Shown: positions 44,400 to 53,171, counted from the first letter of the stretch. The stretch: 64,000 nt of DNA from Candidatus Leptofilum gracile (GCA_016713825.1 JADJOJ010000010.1:1-64000), one strand, 5' to 3'. Made by a program: numbers and translations. Notes: a model not told the origin generated them from the letters alone.

Positions 44400-44449
44400 C
44401 GCCACAGAAAACTTAACTTCGATTATAAGTAAATTTAACACGTGTGACA

Positions 44450-44477
44450 AATAAAGTTAACCTTGGTTAACTTTATT
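44450..44477. promoter_or_regulatory. Perfect 13-bp inverted repeat with GTTAAC half-sites
   Basis: AATAAAGTTAACC (44450-44462) and GGTTAACTTTATT (44465-44477) are exact complements around TT. Additional TTAACTT-like half-sites occur within the 60 bp upstream. The gap shows no other plausible transcription start than that of the BTAD regulator (start at 44775), so this is a candidate operator for it. Confidence 0.6.
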
Positions 44478-44774
44478 CTTATACTTGGTTTTGTCATGAC
44501 GCAGTTTGGTCGTTTGACACCATTTTGGCATGAATTGGGCAGTGGCTAAACCAATAATGAACTTATACTAACCTTCTCTCTAGCTCTCCCTCAGAGGGGC
44601 AGGTGGAGGGTAGATGTGCGAGTTTTTTAAGTTTCATTCCGTAGCAAATCGAAAAGGCAGTTGGGGAAGCGAGGGCGATTTTTTTGCAGTTTGCGCAAAA
44701 ACTTTGGGTCTTCTTGCCAGGCATACCGGAAAAACCAATTTGGAGGTCGTTTGTTAAATGAGAGGAGGGCGCGG

Positions 44775-46037
44775 ATGGAATCTGGGAGAAAAGCTGTTGT
44801 GTGCAGGCCAGGCGCTCAAACTAGCCAGTGGCATGAATTACTGCTCAATTATCAATATCAGAAAATTGCAGGGTTACTCGACCGGGCACAGGTGGAAGCG
44901 GCCACGGCGGGAGATTTACAGCAGTCGGCGCTGCTGGTGGCGGCGGCGCAGCTAAATGCTAGTTGTGCCCAGATGCGGCGGGAGGTTGCTTATCATGAGC
45001 AGGTGCATGGGCAGCTAGAAGCGCAGCATGCCGCGTTGGCGGCGGAATTGCGGAAGGTTTTGGCGATGGTGGAGCCGATGGCGGCAACGGCCGTTGCCAC
45101 GCCTCAAGGTTCTGTTTGGCAGCGCATGACTGAGTTTTGGCGACGGCTGTTCACCGGGCCAGCTTCCCCGCACCTGCCAGAAGATGAGGAAGAGAGGTTG
45201 GTAGAAACGGCCGTTGCCGCCCCAGGTGCAGCGGTTGCGGTTGAGGAGGAACGGCCGCTCCCCTCCCGCACCACCCCACAGCTAACCATCTATTGCCTGG
45301 GGACGTTTCGGGTGTATGAAGATGAGATTCCGGTGGAAGCGTGGCCCAGCCGCAAGGGGAAGTCGATCTTTAAATATTTATTGCTGCATCGGCAAACCCG
45401 CATCACCAAAGAACTGCTGATGAACGAATTTTGGCCAGAAGCCACGGCCGAATCTGCCCGTAACAATCTAAACGTGGCCATTTACGGCTTGCGCCAGGCT
45501 TTGCGCAATGGCTACCCTGAATTTTCTCACGTGTTGTTTCAGGATGATTGTTATTTTTTGAATCCAGCGATGCAAGTTTGGGTAGATGTGGAGCAGTTCG
45601 ACCAGGTTTTTAACCGGGCCAATCAGCTGGTGACTCAGGGGAAAACGGCCGTTGCCTTACCAGACCTGCACGCGGCTGAACTGCTTTACCAGGGTGAACT
45701 GCTGGCAGAAGATCCGTATGAAGCGTGGCCTGCCGCCCGGCGGCAGCAGTTGCAGTGGCATTACATGCAGCTGCTCACCCACCTGTGCGATTACTATTTC
45801 CAAGACCAGCAGTACGCCACCTGCATCACCTTTGCCAACAAATTGCTGCGAGTAGAACCGTGCCACGAGGCAACGCACCGCCTGTTGATGCGGGCCTATG
45901 TGCGGCAGCGGCAGCGCTATTTGGCGCTGCGCCAATATCACCACTGTGTAGAGCGGCTAAACGAGGAATTGGCCGTGCCGCCAGACCCCACAACCACCAC
46001 GCTGTACGAAGCGATTCGCAACCATGAACCGATTTGA
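44775..46037 (+). CDS. BTAD/SARP-type transcriptional regulator
   Basis: Protein of 420 residues. The N-terminal half is not a known domain: it has an alpha-helical stretch (YQYQKIAGLLDRAQVEAATA), a coiled-coil-like region (~70-105) and an Ala/Val/Pro-rich linker (~110-170). The C-terminal half begins with an OmpR-type winged HTH (LTIYCLGTFRVYEDEIPVEA, SARNNLNVAIYGLRQALRNG) and continues with the BTAD helical repeat domain (DVEQFDQVFNRANQLVTQGK, TFANKLLRVEPCHEATHRLL). The ATG at 44775 has GGAGGG upstream; an earlier in-frame start at 44661 adds unconserved residues. It precedes two unrecognised genes on the same strand, its likely targets. Confidence 0.85.
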   Translation: MESGRKAVVCRPGAQTSQWHELLLNYQYQKIAGLLDRAQVEAATAGDLQQSALLVAAAQLNASCAQMRREVAYHEQVHGQLEAQHAALAAELRKVLAMVEPMAATAVATPQGSVWQRMTEFWRRLFTGPASPHLPEDEEERLVETAVAAPGAAVAVEEERPLPSRTTPQLTIYCLGTFRVYEDEIPVEAWPSRKGKSIFKYLLLHRQTRITKELLMNEFWPEATAESARNNLNVAIYGLRQALRNGYPEFSHVLFQDDCYFLNPAMQVWVDVEQFDQVFNRANQLVTQGKTAVALPDLHAAELLYQGELLAEDPYEAWPAARRQQLQWHYMQLLTHLCDYYFQDQQYATCITFANKLLRVEPCHEATHRLLMRAYVRQRQRYLALRQYHHCVERLNEELAVPPDPTTTTLYEAIRNHEPI

Positions 46038-46246
46038 GTAACGCGGCAATCCTCTTCGTCCTGATCCAGCAATTAATTTAAAAAAATTCTAAATTAAGCG
46101 GTGATTTACCAGCGATTAAGTGCGCCATGATTTGATGACGGCGTGCTGACGGCCAGGGTGCTGGCCAAAGCCAAAAGTCATCCGGAGACTTTCCAAGCGT
46201 ATCGTATCGTTTAACCAAACAATTTTGTAAGTAAAAGGAGAATATC

Positions 46247-46693
46247 ATGTTTGAAACACCTAAAATTGAACTGATTGGCAACATCACGGCTAAAGTGCTC
46301 GATGAAACCGGGGTAGAACCCGCTTTGATTATCAAAGAAGGCTCTCCTTGGGCGGTAGATATCAAGTGGGAAATGAAAGGCAGCAACTGGCAGATGATTG
46401 GCGGCTATTGGCATGTGCACCTCAATCTGGAATCCATTGGGCCAGGGCCAGACCTGTCTTTGGTTGATTTTGCAGACCCCGACTGCCAGAACCAGCCGCT
46501 GCCCAGCGCCACCGGCGAATACAGCTGCCACTTCGATGTGCCCGGCGACTTCATTTCTTTGAATGATGTGCCGCACCAGAGCCTGGCGATGAAGCTGGTT
46601 GTGCTGCTGACCTATGTGAACCCGTTGGGTCAGCGCGGCCCCATCGCCGCTTACTGGGAAGGCCCCATCGTGCAGTTCTACGAAGACAACTAA
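46247..46693 (+). CDS. Unrecognised small beta-rich protein
   Basis: Protein of 148 residues, no signal peptide. It starts MFETPKIELIGNITAKVLDE and has alternating hydrophobic residues that look like beta-strands (AVDIKWEMKGSNWQMIGGYW, WHVHLNLESIGPGPDLSLVD, LVVLLTYVNPLGQRG). Two Cys lie near DCQNQPLP and YSCHFDVPGD. It ends in an acidic FYEDN. I know no family for it. AAAAGGAG is just upstream of the start. It is placed 209 bp after a BTAD regulator and 85 bp before a helix-hairpin-helix protein, with a terminator-like hairpin between them. Confidence 0.75.
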   Translation: MFETPKIELIGNITAKVLDETGVEPALIIKEGSPWAVDIKWEMKGSNWQMIGGYWHVHLNLESIGPGPDLSLVDFADPDCQNQPLPSATGEYSCHFDVPGDFISLNDVPHQSLAMKLVVLLTYVNPLGQRGPIAAYWEGPIVQFYEDN

Positions 46694-46722
46694 GCCCCCC
46701 AACTGATTTGGGTTAAACCTGG

Positions 46723-46764
46723 CATTGGCCTCAGTGGTTACAACTACTGGGGCCAATGTTTTTT
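46723..46764 (+). terminator. Hairpin with T-run immediately before the HhH gene
   Basis: CATTGGCCTCAGT (46723-46735) pairs with ACTGGGGCCAATG (46746-46758), one mismatch, followed by six T. The next bases are GGAGG, the ribosome site of the gene at 46779. It would terminate some transcripts from the upstream gene and, if partial, act as an attenuator. Confidence 0.75.
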
Positions 46765-46778
46765 GGAGGATATAAGAG

Positions 46779-47702
46779 ATGAAAAACAGTGATGTACAGG
46801 ATGATCTAACGGCCGTAAAAGGAATCGGCCCTAGCTACCAAAAATGGTTGGGCGAGCAGTTTAACGTGTATTCGTATGCAGCCTTGAGTGAACTTTCGGC
46901 AGAGGCGGTGGAAACGGCCGCCCGGCAAGCTGGCAAAAATTTGCCCCAAAGCATGGTGGTTGAATGGATTGCCCAAAGCAAAGCATTGGTTGCCGAAAAA
47001 GAAAATGAAAGCTCACGCCCGGCAAACCCAGAAAAAGAGCCCCATGCCTGGATTCCGATTGCCTCGTTTGTGGTGGAATTTCAGCAAAAAAGCGCGGCGT
47101 CGCCGCCGCAGCGGCGCACCACGGTTCATTACATGGAGCAAGACCAGGAAATCACCTGGCCTGGTTTTGAATATGAACAGCTGGGTCTGTGGCTGGCGCA
47201 GCAGATTCCGGTGGACGAACCAGAGGTGGTGCTGGCCCCTGCCCCAGCAAAAACGGCAAAGACGCTAAAGATGCCAAAGCGGTTAATGGCAAAGCAGCAA
47301 ACGGCCGTCACATTGCCAAAAATTGTGCCAACAGAAGTCCGCCTGGTGCAGCAATCTGGTGAGGAACTGGTGGCGCATTTGGAGGAAGGGGAACGGCCGT
47401 TTTTGGCCCACATCGATCACAATACGCTCAAAAGCGTAACGCTGGCCTTTCGGCCAGAATTCGATCAACCTGATCAGCCCCTGCCCCCGTTTGTTGTGCA
47501 GTGCCGGTTGGAAAATATGGAAGATTTTCGGCAGCCCCCCATTTGCCTGGAGATGCGGCGAGATTACGCGGCCAGCGGTTTGGGGTACCAGGCGGAGCTG
47601 GCCGGGTTGGCACCTGGCATTTACCGGGTGATACTGAATTTGCAGGCGGTACGGCCGTTGCAAAAAACCTGGTTCGAACTGCCCAAGCTCAACGTGCTAT
47701 AA
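46779..47702 (+). CDS. Helix-hairpin-helix protein of unknown function
   Basis: Protein of 307 residues. The first ~70 residues contain a helix-hairpin-helix (LTAVKGIGPSYQKWLGEQFN, then YAALSELSAEAVETAARQAG), a motif used for non-specific DNA or RNA contact and also found in DUF4332-type domains. The central part has SFVVEFQQKSAA and TTVHYMEQDQEITWPGFEYE. A Lys/Thr-rich linker (~155-180) leads to a C-terminal beta-rich region with FRPEFDQPDQPLPPFVVQCR and ending FELPKLNVL. I know no family for the last 200 residues. It directly follows the unknown beta-rich gene and may function with it. Three ACGGCCGT copies lie in its linker segments. Confidence 0.75.
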   Translation: MKNSDVQDDLTAVKGIGPSYQKWLGEQFNVYSYAALSELSAEAVETAARQAGKNLPQSMVVEWIAQSKALVAEKENESSRPANPEKEPHAWIPIASFVVEFQQKSAASPPQRRTTVHYMEQDQEITWPGFEYEQLGLWLAQQIPVDEPEVVLAPAPAKTAKTLKMPKRLMAKQQTAVTLPKIVPTEVRLVQQSGEELVAHLEEGERPFLAHIDHNTLKSVTLAFRPEFDQPDQPLPPFVVQCRLENMEDFRQPPICLEMRRDYAASGLGYQAELAGLAPGIYRVILNLQAVRPLQKTWFELPKLNVL

Positions 47703-47725
47703 CGATGCCTTCATTAAAAATGCGT

Positions 47726-47764
47726 GCAAAGGCGTAAAAAACGTGTTTCGTTTTACGCCTTTGC
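47726..47764. terminator. Bidirectional hairpin between convergent genes
   Basis: GCAAAGGCGTAAAA (47726-47739) and TTTTACGCCTTTGC (47751-47764) pair perfectly over an 11-nt loop. It sits between the HhH gene (ends 47702) and the minus-strand small gene (ends 47802), so it can end transcripts from both sides. Confidence 0.8.
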
Positions 47765-47801
47765 CAAAACCCAACACGATCGTTGCCATTTACTTAGGCT
47801 G

Positions 47802-48056
47802 TCATTCCCACGAAGGCGGGCGGTCTACCTCTACCTCTACCTGGGCCTGGAGTTCAAGCGCTATTTGTGGGGTTTGGAACAGGTGATGGGTGGCGTGGCT
47901 GTCCCCCCGGTTGATCCATTCTTTTGTATGCCATTTGACAGCACCCTGGGCGTCGAATTCGACGGCAAAGGCATAGCGACAGCTGTCGCACTCCACAATG
48001 CGCAACCCCCCAGGATAACGAATTGGCGAGATTTTTAGCGTATGTACGTGGCTCAT
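47802..48056 (-). CDS. Hypothetical small protein
   Basis: Protein of 84 residues containing RIVECDSCRYAFAVEFDAQG, with one CxxC pair that could bind a metal, and an Asp/His-rich middle (RGDSHATHH). No family recognised. GGAGGCAAC precedes the start, and the start overlaps the stop of the sulfotransferase gene (ATGA), so both are probably made from the same transcript. The last residues are acidic and hydrophilic. Confidence 0.7.
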   Translation of the reverse strand: MSHVHTLKISPIRYPGGLRIVECDSCRYAFAVEFDAQGAVKWHTKEWINRGDSHATHHLFQTPQIALELQAQVEVEVDRPPSWE

Positions 48057-48679
48057 GTTGCCTCCTTATTCAGGCTTTTTTTGCGATTACGGTATAGGTT
48101 CGGGTCTACAACCTCGGCCATCGCTTCCGTATTCAGGTTCCCACCCAGGAATTGGTTGATTTGGGCCACCTGCGGTTCTGGGTTGGTGAGCATGTCGCTG
48201 TAATGCACATACAGCACCGACACATTGGGCTGCGAAGCCAGCCAGTTCATGACGTTGCCCAGGTGTTTTTCAAACAGACCGGCAATCTCTTCATCGCTGG
48301 CCTGGTTGGGGTCTTCGCCCCGGTTAACCAACATCTTCTTTTGCGAGGCCAAAATTTCGGCCATGTTGCGCCGCATGAAGATCACTTTGTACGTATAGTC
48401 GGCGGGCAGATGGCGCAGTAGTTGGGAGATCACTTTAACGCTTTTGCCTTGCGCTTCGGCCATCCAGGCGGTGTCGCCTTTATCCATCTTTTTGACGCGC
48501 TCAAATTCGTAATACCCTTTGGGATTATCGTCGTCGGCGGTGCGCACTTTGTCGGTGAGGGGGTGGATGCCGCCTGCTTCTAGCATTTTCATCATCATAG
48601 AGGTGCCAGAACGGGGCAGGCCGCTCACGATGGTAACGGCCGTTTTCCCACCAAACAGTTTCTTGAAGAGTCCTTTCAT
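48053..48679 (-). CDS. Sulfotransferase family protein
   Basis: Protein of 208 residues with the PAPS-binding loop VSGLPRSGTSMMMKMLEAGG near the N-terminus and a following helix, plus YKVIFMRRNMAEILASQKKM, which resembles the 3'-phosphate region of sulfotransferases. Catalytic His or Lys is not clear. The acceptor is unknown. Compared with typical sulfotransferases (~270-300 residues) it is short. It is co-transcribed with a small Cys protein that overlaps its stop. No other sulfation or PAPS-synthesis gene is visible in the window. Confidence 0.8.
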   Translation of the reverse strand: MKGLFKKLFGGKTAVTIVSGLPRSGTSMMMKMLEAGGIHPLTDKVRTADDDNPKGYYEFERVKKMDKGDTAWMAEAQGKSVKVISQLLRHLPADYTYKVIFMRRNMAEILASQKKMLVNRGEDPNQASDEEIAGLFEKHLGNVMNWLASQPNVSVLYVHYSDMLTNPEPQVAQINQFLGGNLNTEAMAEVVDPNLYRNRKKSLNKEAT

Positions 48680-48754
48680 GCCAATTTCCTTGTCAGATTT
48701 TTAGATAGTAGAGTTGTTCCTAATTAAAGAGATGAAGATTTTAGGACGCAGCGT

Positions 48755-48840
48755 TTTAAAGATAACCAGAGAAAAATCTCTGCACTCTCCGCGCCTCTGC
48801 GGTGAAATCACCCTTTTTTTAGTAGAGTCATCTGTGTCCC
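48755..48840. repeat. Dispersed intergenic repeat C, copy 2 (inverted)
   Basis: Contains AGAAAAATCTCTGCACTCTC followed by CGCCTCTGCGGTGAAATCAC, the reverse complement of the elements at 28732 and 57316. The surrounding gap 48680-48984 has no supported gene. Confidence 0.75.
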
Positions 48841-48984
48841 ATTCCTCCCCAAATTTTTATTGAGGAACAAGTCTCGTGAGTTTCCACAAATCTGCTTAAT
48901 CGTAACACAGCCGGGTGGGAAGCAAAATGAGCGTGTTGTGTGTTACGGCCGTTTCTCATGTACCCTTGCGCCGTTTCCCCCAGC

Positions 48985-50193
48985 TTAAAGCTGTAGCTGC
49001 GCCCATAGCTGCTGCTGGAATTGGCGGCCTGCCTGCTCTAGCGGTTCATCTAGCCGAAAGCTAAGGGTGTGCAGCTGCACATCCCCCACCAGCACGTGCA
49101 GCGGCTGGGGCAGCGGCTGGGGGTAAATGAGCAGGGCATGGTGGCACCCTTTGGCCTTGGCGTACGTAATCACCTGGCTGATGTCTGCCTGGCTGGGCTT
49201 GTCTGGGGTTTTGTACTTGGTGTCTAGCACGGCCAGAGGACGGCCGTTTGCCCCATACAGCGTCAAATCAATCTGGAAGCGCAGTTCGGCTTGGGGGCCG
49301 AGACTGGTGCTTTCTTGCGCTTTGCTGCGGTAGGGGGCGGGCAGGTTGGCGTGCAGCCAGTTGGCCACGCACCGTTCGTACAGGTGGGGCATGTTTAGCA
49401 AAAAGGGCATCAACTGGTGCTGGCCGTCGGCCAACAGCGGGCCGGTGTGCTCCAAAAAAAAGCGGCAGAGGGCGTGCAGGGTGGCGTAATCCTGGTTCAG
49501 GCGGCTGTAGCTGCGGTGTTGGCAGTCGCTGGGTTGGAACGGCCGTACCGTCACCAACGGTTGCAGCAGATGGTAGGCCTGGCGTATTGCGGTTTGGGCT
49601 GCGGGGCGGCATTGGCCGCTGCGGGCAATCTGGTGCAGGGTGTAGGCGATCAGCTGGTTGTCGGGGATGTCGGCGGTGTGGGCGTCGTAGCGGCAGGTGA
49701 GCTGGGTGGTGGGGGTGGTGGCGCGCGGTGGCAGCAGTTTGCCGCGCACGTAGGGCAGTTCGGCCGTTTGGCGCAGGTAGGCGCGTTGGAACCCTTGCCG
49801 CCCGCGCCGGATGGTTCGTTGGGCCAAAATGTGGGCCAGCAGGCTAAAAAAATCGGGGAGGGCAGAAACGGCCGTTACCCCCTCGGCCAGTTCTGCCAGG
49901 CGTAAATCGTAAGCCATTTCCCACAGCTCAAACAGCCGGTTGATGGGCAGTTTGGGGGTGATGGTCAGGTTAAGCTGGTGCGGAAGGTGCACTTGCCCCA
50001 CCCAGCCCTGGGCGGTGAGCTGCCATTGGCCATCGGTTTTGGGCGAGGGAAAGGTGACGCGCAGCTTTTTGCCAGTTTGGTCCAGGCTGCGCCAAAGTTG
50101 TTCGCCCACCCAGGTGGGCAGCTGGGCGGCGGGCAGGTTAAGCGTTTCGTATTCGCTTAGCTGCAAATTGAGCGGGGCGAGGGCAGTTGGCAT
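48985..50193 (-). CDS. mcrC: McrC-like component of a 5-methylcytosine restriction system, without McrB
   Basis: Protein of 402 residues with the layout of McrC: an N-terminal segment with VHLPHQLNLTITPKLPINRL and FELWEMAYDLRL, and LPYVRGKLLPP in the middle. A C-terminal PD-(D/E)xK nuclease-like domain has LLNMPHLYERCVANWLH, then FQIDLTLYGANGRPLAVLDT and KYKTPDKPSQADISQVITYA, where Asp, Asp and Lys are plausible catalytic residues. McrC normally works with the GTPase McrB to cut DNA with methylated cytosine. There is no McrB gene on either side, so this is an orphan or acts with a distant partner. It lies just downstream of three kinase genes on the same strand. Confidence 0.8.
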   Translation of the reverse strand: MPTALAPLNLQLSEYETLNLPAAQLPTWVGEQLWRSLDQTGKKLRVTFPSPKTDGQWQLTAQGWVGQVHLPHQLNLTITPKLPINRLFELWEMAYDLRLAELAEGVTAVSALPDFFSLLAHILAQRTIRRGRQGFQRAYLRQTAELPYVRGKLLPPRATTPTTQLTCRYDAHTADIPDNQLIAYTLHQIARSGQCRPAAQTAIRQAYHLLQPLVTVRPFQPSDCQHRSYSRLNQDYATLHALCRFFLEHTGPLLADGQHQLMPFLLNMPHLYERCVANWLHANLPAPYRSKAQESTSLGPQAELRFQIDLTLYGANGRPLAVLDTKYKTPDKPSQADISQVITYAKAKGCHHALLIYPQPLPQPLHVLVGDVQLHTLSFRLDEPLEQAGRQFQQQLWAQLQL

Positions 50194-50241
50194 ACGGGAG
50201 ATGGTATCAAATCGTGGGGGGCGGGCAACTGGTTGGCCATT

Positions 50242-51948
50242 TCAGGCTTGCGGGGCGGTGGGCAGGGTAACGGTGAAGGTGCTGCCCTGGTTAACGGTAC
50301 TGCTGACGTGAATACGGCCGTTGTGCCGAATCACAATCTCTTTCACAATGCCCAAACCGAGGCCGGTACCCACCATCGTTTTGCGATCAATATGGGATCC
50401 GCGATAAAAGCGCTCAAAAATGTGGGGCAAATCGTCTTGGTGGATGCCCATGCCCGTATCTGTTACGCACAGCAACAGATCGGTCTGACTGTTTTGCGTC
50501 AGCAAATTGGTGGTAACGATGATGCTGCCTTTGGCTGTGTAATTTAAGGCATTGTCAATAAGGTTGGTCACCACTTGGGTAATTTGGTTGGGTTCGGCCC
50601 AGGCTGGCGGCAGGGGCGACATGGGTTGAAACTGGAGCTTGATTTGTTTGCTTTGGGCACGCGGCGTATGAACCCCAATCACTTGCTGGATCAGGTAGTT
50701 GAGGTCTACGGGCTGGAAGAGATGATCGGGCGGGCTGTGTTCCAGGCGAGACAGGGTGAGGATATCTTCTACCAGGCTGTACAGGCGGCGCACCTGGTTG
50801 CGCAAAACGGCAATGTATTGGGCGTGCTTTTCTGGCTTGGCGTACTCTAGCAGTTCCAGGTAGAGGCTAAGGTTGGTGATTGGGTTGCGCAGTTCGTGGG
50901 AAACGTCGGAGACGAATTTGGTTTTGAGCTTGTCTAGCGATTGGAGCTGTTCGTTGGCTTCGCCCAGGGCCTGGGTGCGTTCCTGAACCCGTTTTTCTAG
51001 TTCGTTGGCGTGGGCTTGTAGACGGCCGTTCAACCGCATTTTGGTTAGCCCCAGCGCGACTTCATCCGCCACCATGCTCACCAGCCGCGCATCACTTTCT
51101 GCCAGGGCATATGTTTGGGGCAAGCTCACCACGCAGAAGCCGATTGTGGCATTTTCCAGGTTGATGGGGTGGATAATGGCCCGGCTGCCTGGGGGCACGG
51201 CCAAAAATTGCTGCAGGCTGCCCTCTACGGTTGGGCAAATCAGGGCATGTTGGGCAATGAGAACGGCCGTTAGCTGATCATTCATGGCCAGCACCGTGGC
51301 GGGTGGCGGCAGCGGCGGCAGGTCGTTTTGGGAATGGCCTGCCTGAATTACCACCCCAGAGCCTTGATGGCAAAACAAAATGAGGACACGCAGCGCCCCA
51401 AAAAAATGGGCCAGCTCATAGCAGGTTGCCGCCAAAAGGGCTTGCTCATCATTGCTGGCCGAGGCGGTGGAGATGATGCGGTTGAGCACGTTTAGCTCTA
51501 GCGCTTGCCGCCGGTAAGCTTGCTGGCTTTGGCGCAGCTCTTCTTCTTGCTTGCGCCGCTCCAGGGCATAGCGCAGCACCCGCCACAAATTAGAGGCGTT
51601 GATTTCCTGCTTCATCAGAAAATCTTGCGCCCCGGCGGTGGCCGAGTCGGCCACAATTTGCTCATCATCCAGGCCGGTTAGCACCACGATGGGAATGTGT
51701 GGATAACGGGTATGCAGGGTGCGAATGGTTTGCACGCCCTGGCTGTCTGGCAGGGTGAGGTCTAGCAGGATAATGTGGATGGCGTGGGCGGTGAGGATTT
51801 GGTAGGCGGTTTGGATGGAAACGGCCGTATGCAGTTGGTAAACCTCGCTGGTCAGGTCCAGGATCAACTCAACGCGGCGTCTGTCGCCGGGGTTGTCTTC
51901 GACGAGGAGGATGTGGATGGAACGGCCGTTGTCAATCTCGTTTGCCAC
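50242..51948 (-). CDS. Receiver-GAF-histidine kinase
   Basis: Cytoplasmic kinase of 568 residues. The receiver (~10-125) has LLVEDNPGDRRR, the Asp in ILLDLTLPDSQGV and the Lys-like MKQE. A GAF-like sensor region spans ~150-315 (HALICPTVEGSLQQFLAVPP), followed by a coiled coil. The H-box is VSDVSHELRNPITNLSLYLE, and the HATPase has NLIDNALNYTAKGS, DTGMGIHQDDLPHIFERFYR and GTGLGLGIVKEIV. The receiver-first layout repeats in the adjacent upstream kinase. The start has no perfect ribosome site, but REC family alignment supports it. An output regulator is not encoded nearby. Confidence 0.9.
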   Translation of the reverse strand: MANEIDNGRSIHILLVEDNPGDRRRVELILDLTSEVYQLHTAVSIQTAYQILTAHAIHIILLDLTLPDSQGVQTIRTLHTRYPHIPIVVLTGLDDEQIVADSATAGAQDFLMKQEINASNLWRVLRYALERRKQEEELRQSQQAYRRQALELNVLNRIISTASASNDEQALLAATCYELAHFFGALRVLILFCHQGSGVVIQAGHSQNDLPPLPPPATVLAMNDQLTAVLIAQHALICPTVEGSLQQFLAVPPGSRAIIHPINLENATIGFCVVSLPQTYALAESDARLVSMVADEVALGLTKMRLNGRLQAHANELEKRVQERTQALGEANEQLQSLDKLKTKFVSDVSHELRNPITNLSLYLELLEYAKPEKHAQYIAVLRNQVRRLYSLVEDILTLSRLEHSPPDHLFQPVDLNYLIQQVIGVHTPRAQSKQIKLQFQPMSPLPPAWAEPNQITQVVTNLIDNALNYTAKGSIIVTTNLLTQNSQTDLLLCVTDTGMGIHQDDLPHIFERFYRGSHIDRKTMVGTGLGLGIVKEIVIRHNGRIHVSSTVNQGSTFTVTLPTAPQA

Positions 51949-51992
51949 AATCGCTACCTTGAGTGGTGTGTTCGTGCGCGCTGCCTAAATAG

Positions 51993-53171
51993 CTAGCCGT
52001 TACCCACCTCAGCATACAGCTCACCTGCGGCAGACAAAGCATTTCCCTCTGGCAGCGTAAACCAAAAACAACTGCCCTTACCCTCGCTGCTGTCTACCCC
52101 AACTGTGCCGCCGCTTTTTTTAATAATGCGCCACACAATAGACAACCCCAACCCTTCGCCACGAATTTTTTTAGATGTCACCCGCGTATGCGCCCGAAAA
52201 AGCCGCTTCTGGTCAACGTCTGAAATGCCAGGCCCATTGTCTGCCACCCAAAAACGCACCATGCCATCCTCTTCACGTCTGGCACCCAACTGCAATACCG
52301 GCGGCTGGCCATCATTCCCACCATACTTCAGCCCATTGCTCATGTAGTTGAGCCACACTTCTTCAATCCACGGCGCATACCCCAGCGCCAGCGGCCAGCG
52401 CTCTGGAATTTTGATCACCGCGCGCGTTTCCCGAATCTGGTAACGCAAACGCTTAACCACTTCAGCCAAAATGCGCCTGTTGTCTAATAGATTGGCTTGA
52501 ATTTGTTCAGAACGCATACTGGCCAAAAACAGCAATTCTGTGATGACATTATTCATCTTGTAGCCACTCTGCATAATCTGGTCAACCGCTTGTTTGGCTG
52601 GCACGCTCAGCTGTTCCTGGTAATGAGAATCCACCAGGCTGGCATACCCCACCATCTGGCTAAGCAGCCCCTGAATCTGGTGGGCAACCGTATGCGCAAA
52701 ATCATTCAGCGCCAAATTTTGGTCTTCCAATGCTTCTGCTCGCCGCCGAATTTCTAGCAGTAGTCGGTGGCGCTCAATGGCGTAGTAGATTGTTTTTAGC
52801 AGCAAATTGGCCGAGAGATCATCTTTTGTCAGGTAATCCTGAGCCCCAATTTGCACAGCTTCCATCACCGTTTCATGGGCCGTTTGGCCCGTTAGGATGA
52901 TGACCGGTGTGTTGGGATGGCTGTGCTTGAGCTGCAAAAAAGTTTCCAACCCATTGGCATCGGGCAGGGAGAGGTCTAGCAGAATGACATCACAATGGTG
53001 CTCGTGCAAATAAGCTTTGGCTTCTTCCAACCGGCTGGCCGTGGCCAGGTTTACGGCCAGCGGGGTTAGGTTGGCAATTGCGGCATGGCGCAGCATGGTT
53101 TTTACTAGCTGCACATCACCTGGGTTATCTTCAATTAACAATACATTGATTGGGCTTTCTTCGTCGCTCAT
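51993..53171 (-). CDS. Receiver-histidine kinase with unusual H-box
   Basis: Kinase of 392 residues. The receiver (~8-125) has LLIEDNPGDVQL, the Asp in ILLDLSLPDANG and the Lys in YLTKDD. The dimerisation region contains FAHTVAHQIQGLLSQMVGYA, an atypical H-box lacking the usual E/D after His. The HATPase keeps YMSNGLKYGG, VADNGPGISDVD and GEGLGLSIVWRIIKKSGG. The odd H-box leaves the phospho-acceptor less certain, although a His is present in the right place. Gene order with its neighbours is head-to-tail, with 44 bp to the next gene. It has no ACGGCCGT copy. Confidence 0.9.
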   Translation of the reverse strand: MSDEESPINVLLIEDNPGDVQLVKTMLRHAAIANLTPLAVNLATASRLEEAKAYLHEHHCDVILLDLSLPDANGLETFLQLKHSHPNTPVIILTGQTAHETVMEAVQIGAQDYLTKDDLSANLLLKTIYYAIERHRLLLEIRRRAEALEDQNLALNDFAHTVAHQIQGLLSQMVGYASLVDSHYQEQLSVPAKQAVDQIMQSGYKMNNVITELLFLASMRSEQIQANLLDNRRILAEVVKRLRYQIRETRAVIKIPERWPLALGYAPWIEEVWLNYMSNGLKYGGNDGQPPVLQLGARREEDGMVRFWVADNGPGISDVDQKRLFRAHTRVTSKKIRGEGLGLSIVWRIIKKSGGTVGVDSSEGKGSCFWFTLPEGNALSAAGELYAEVGNG

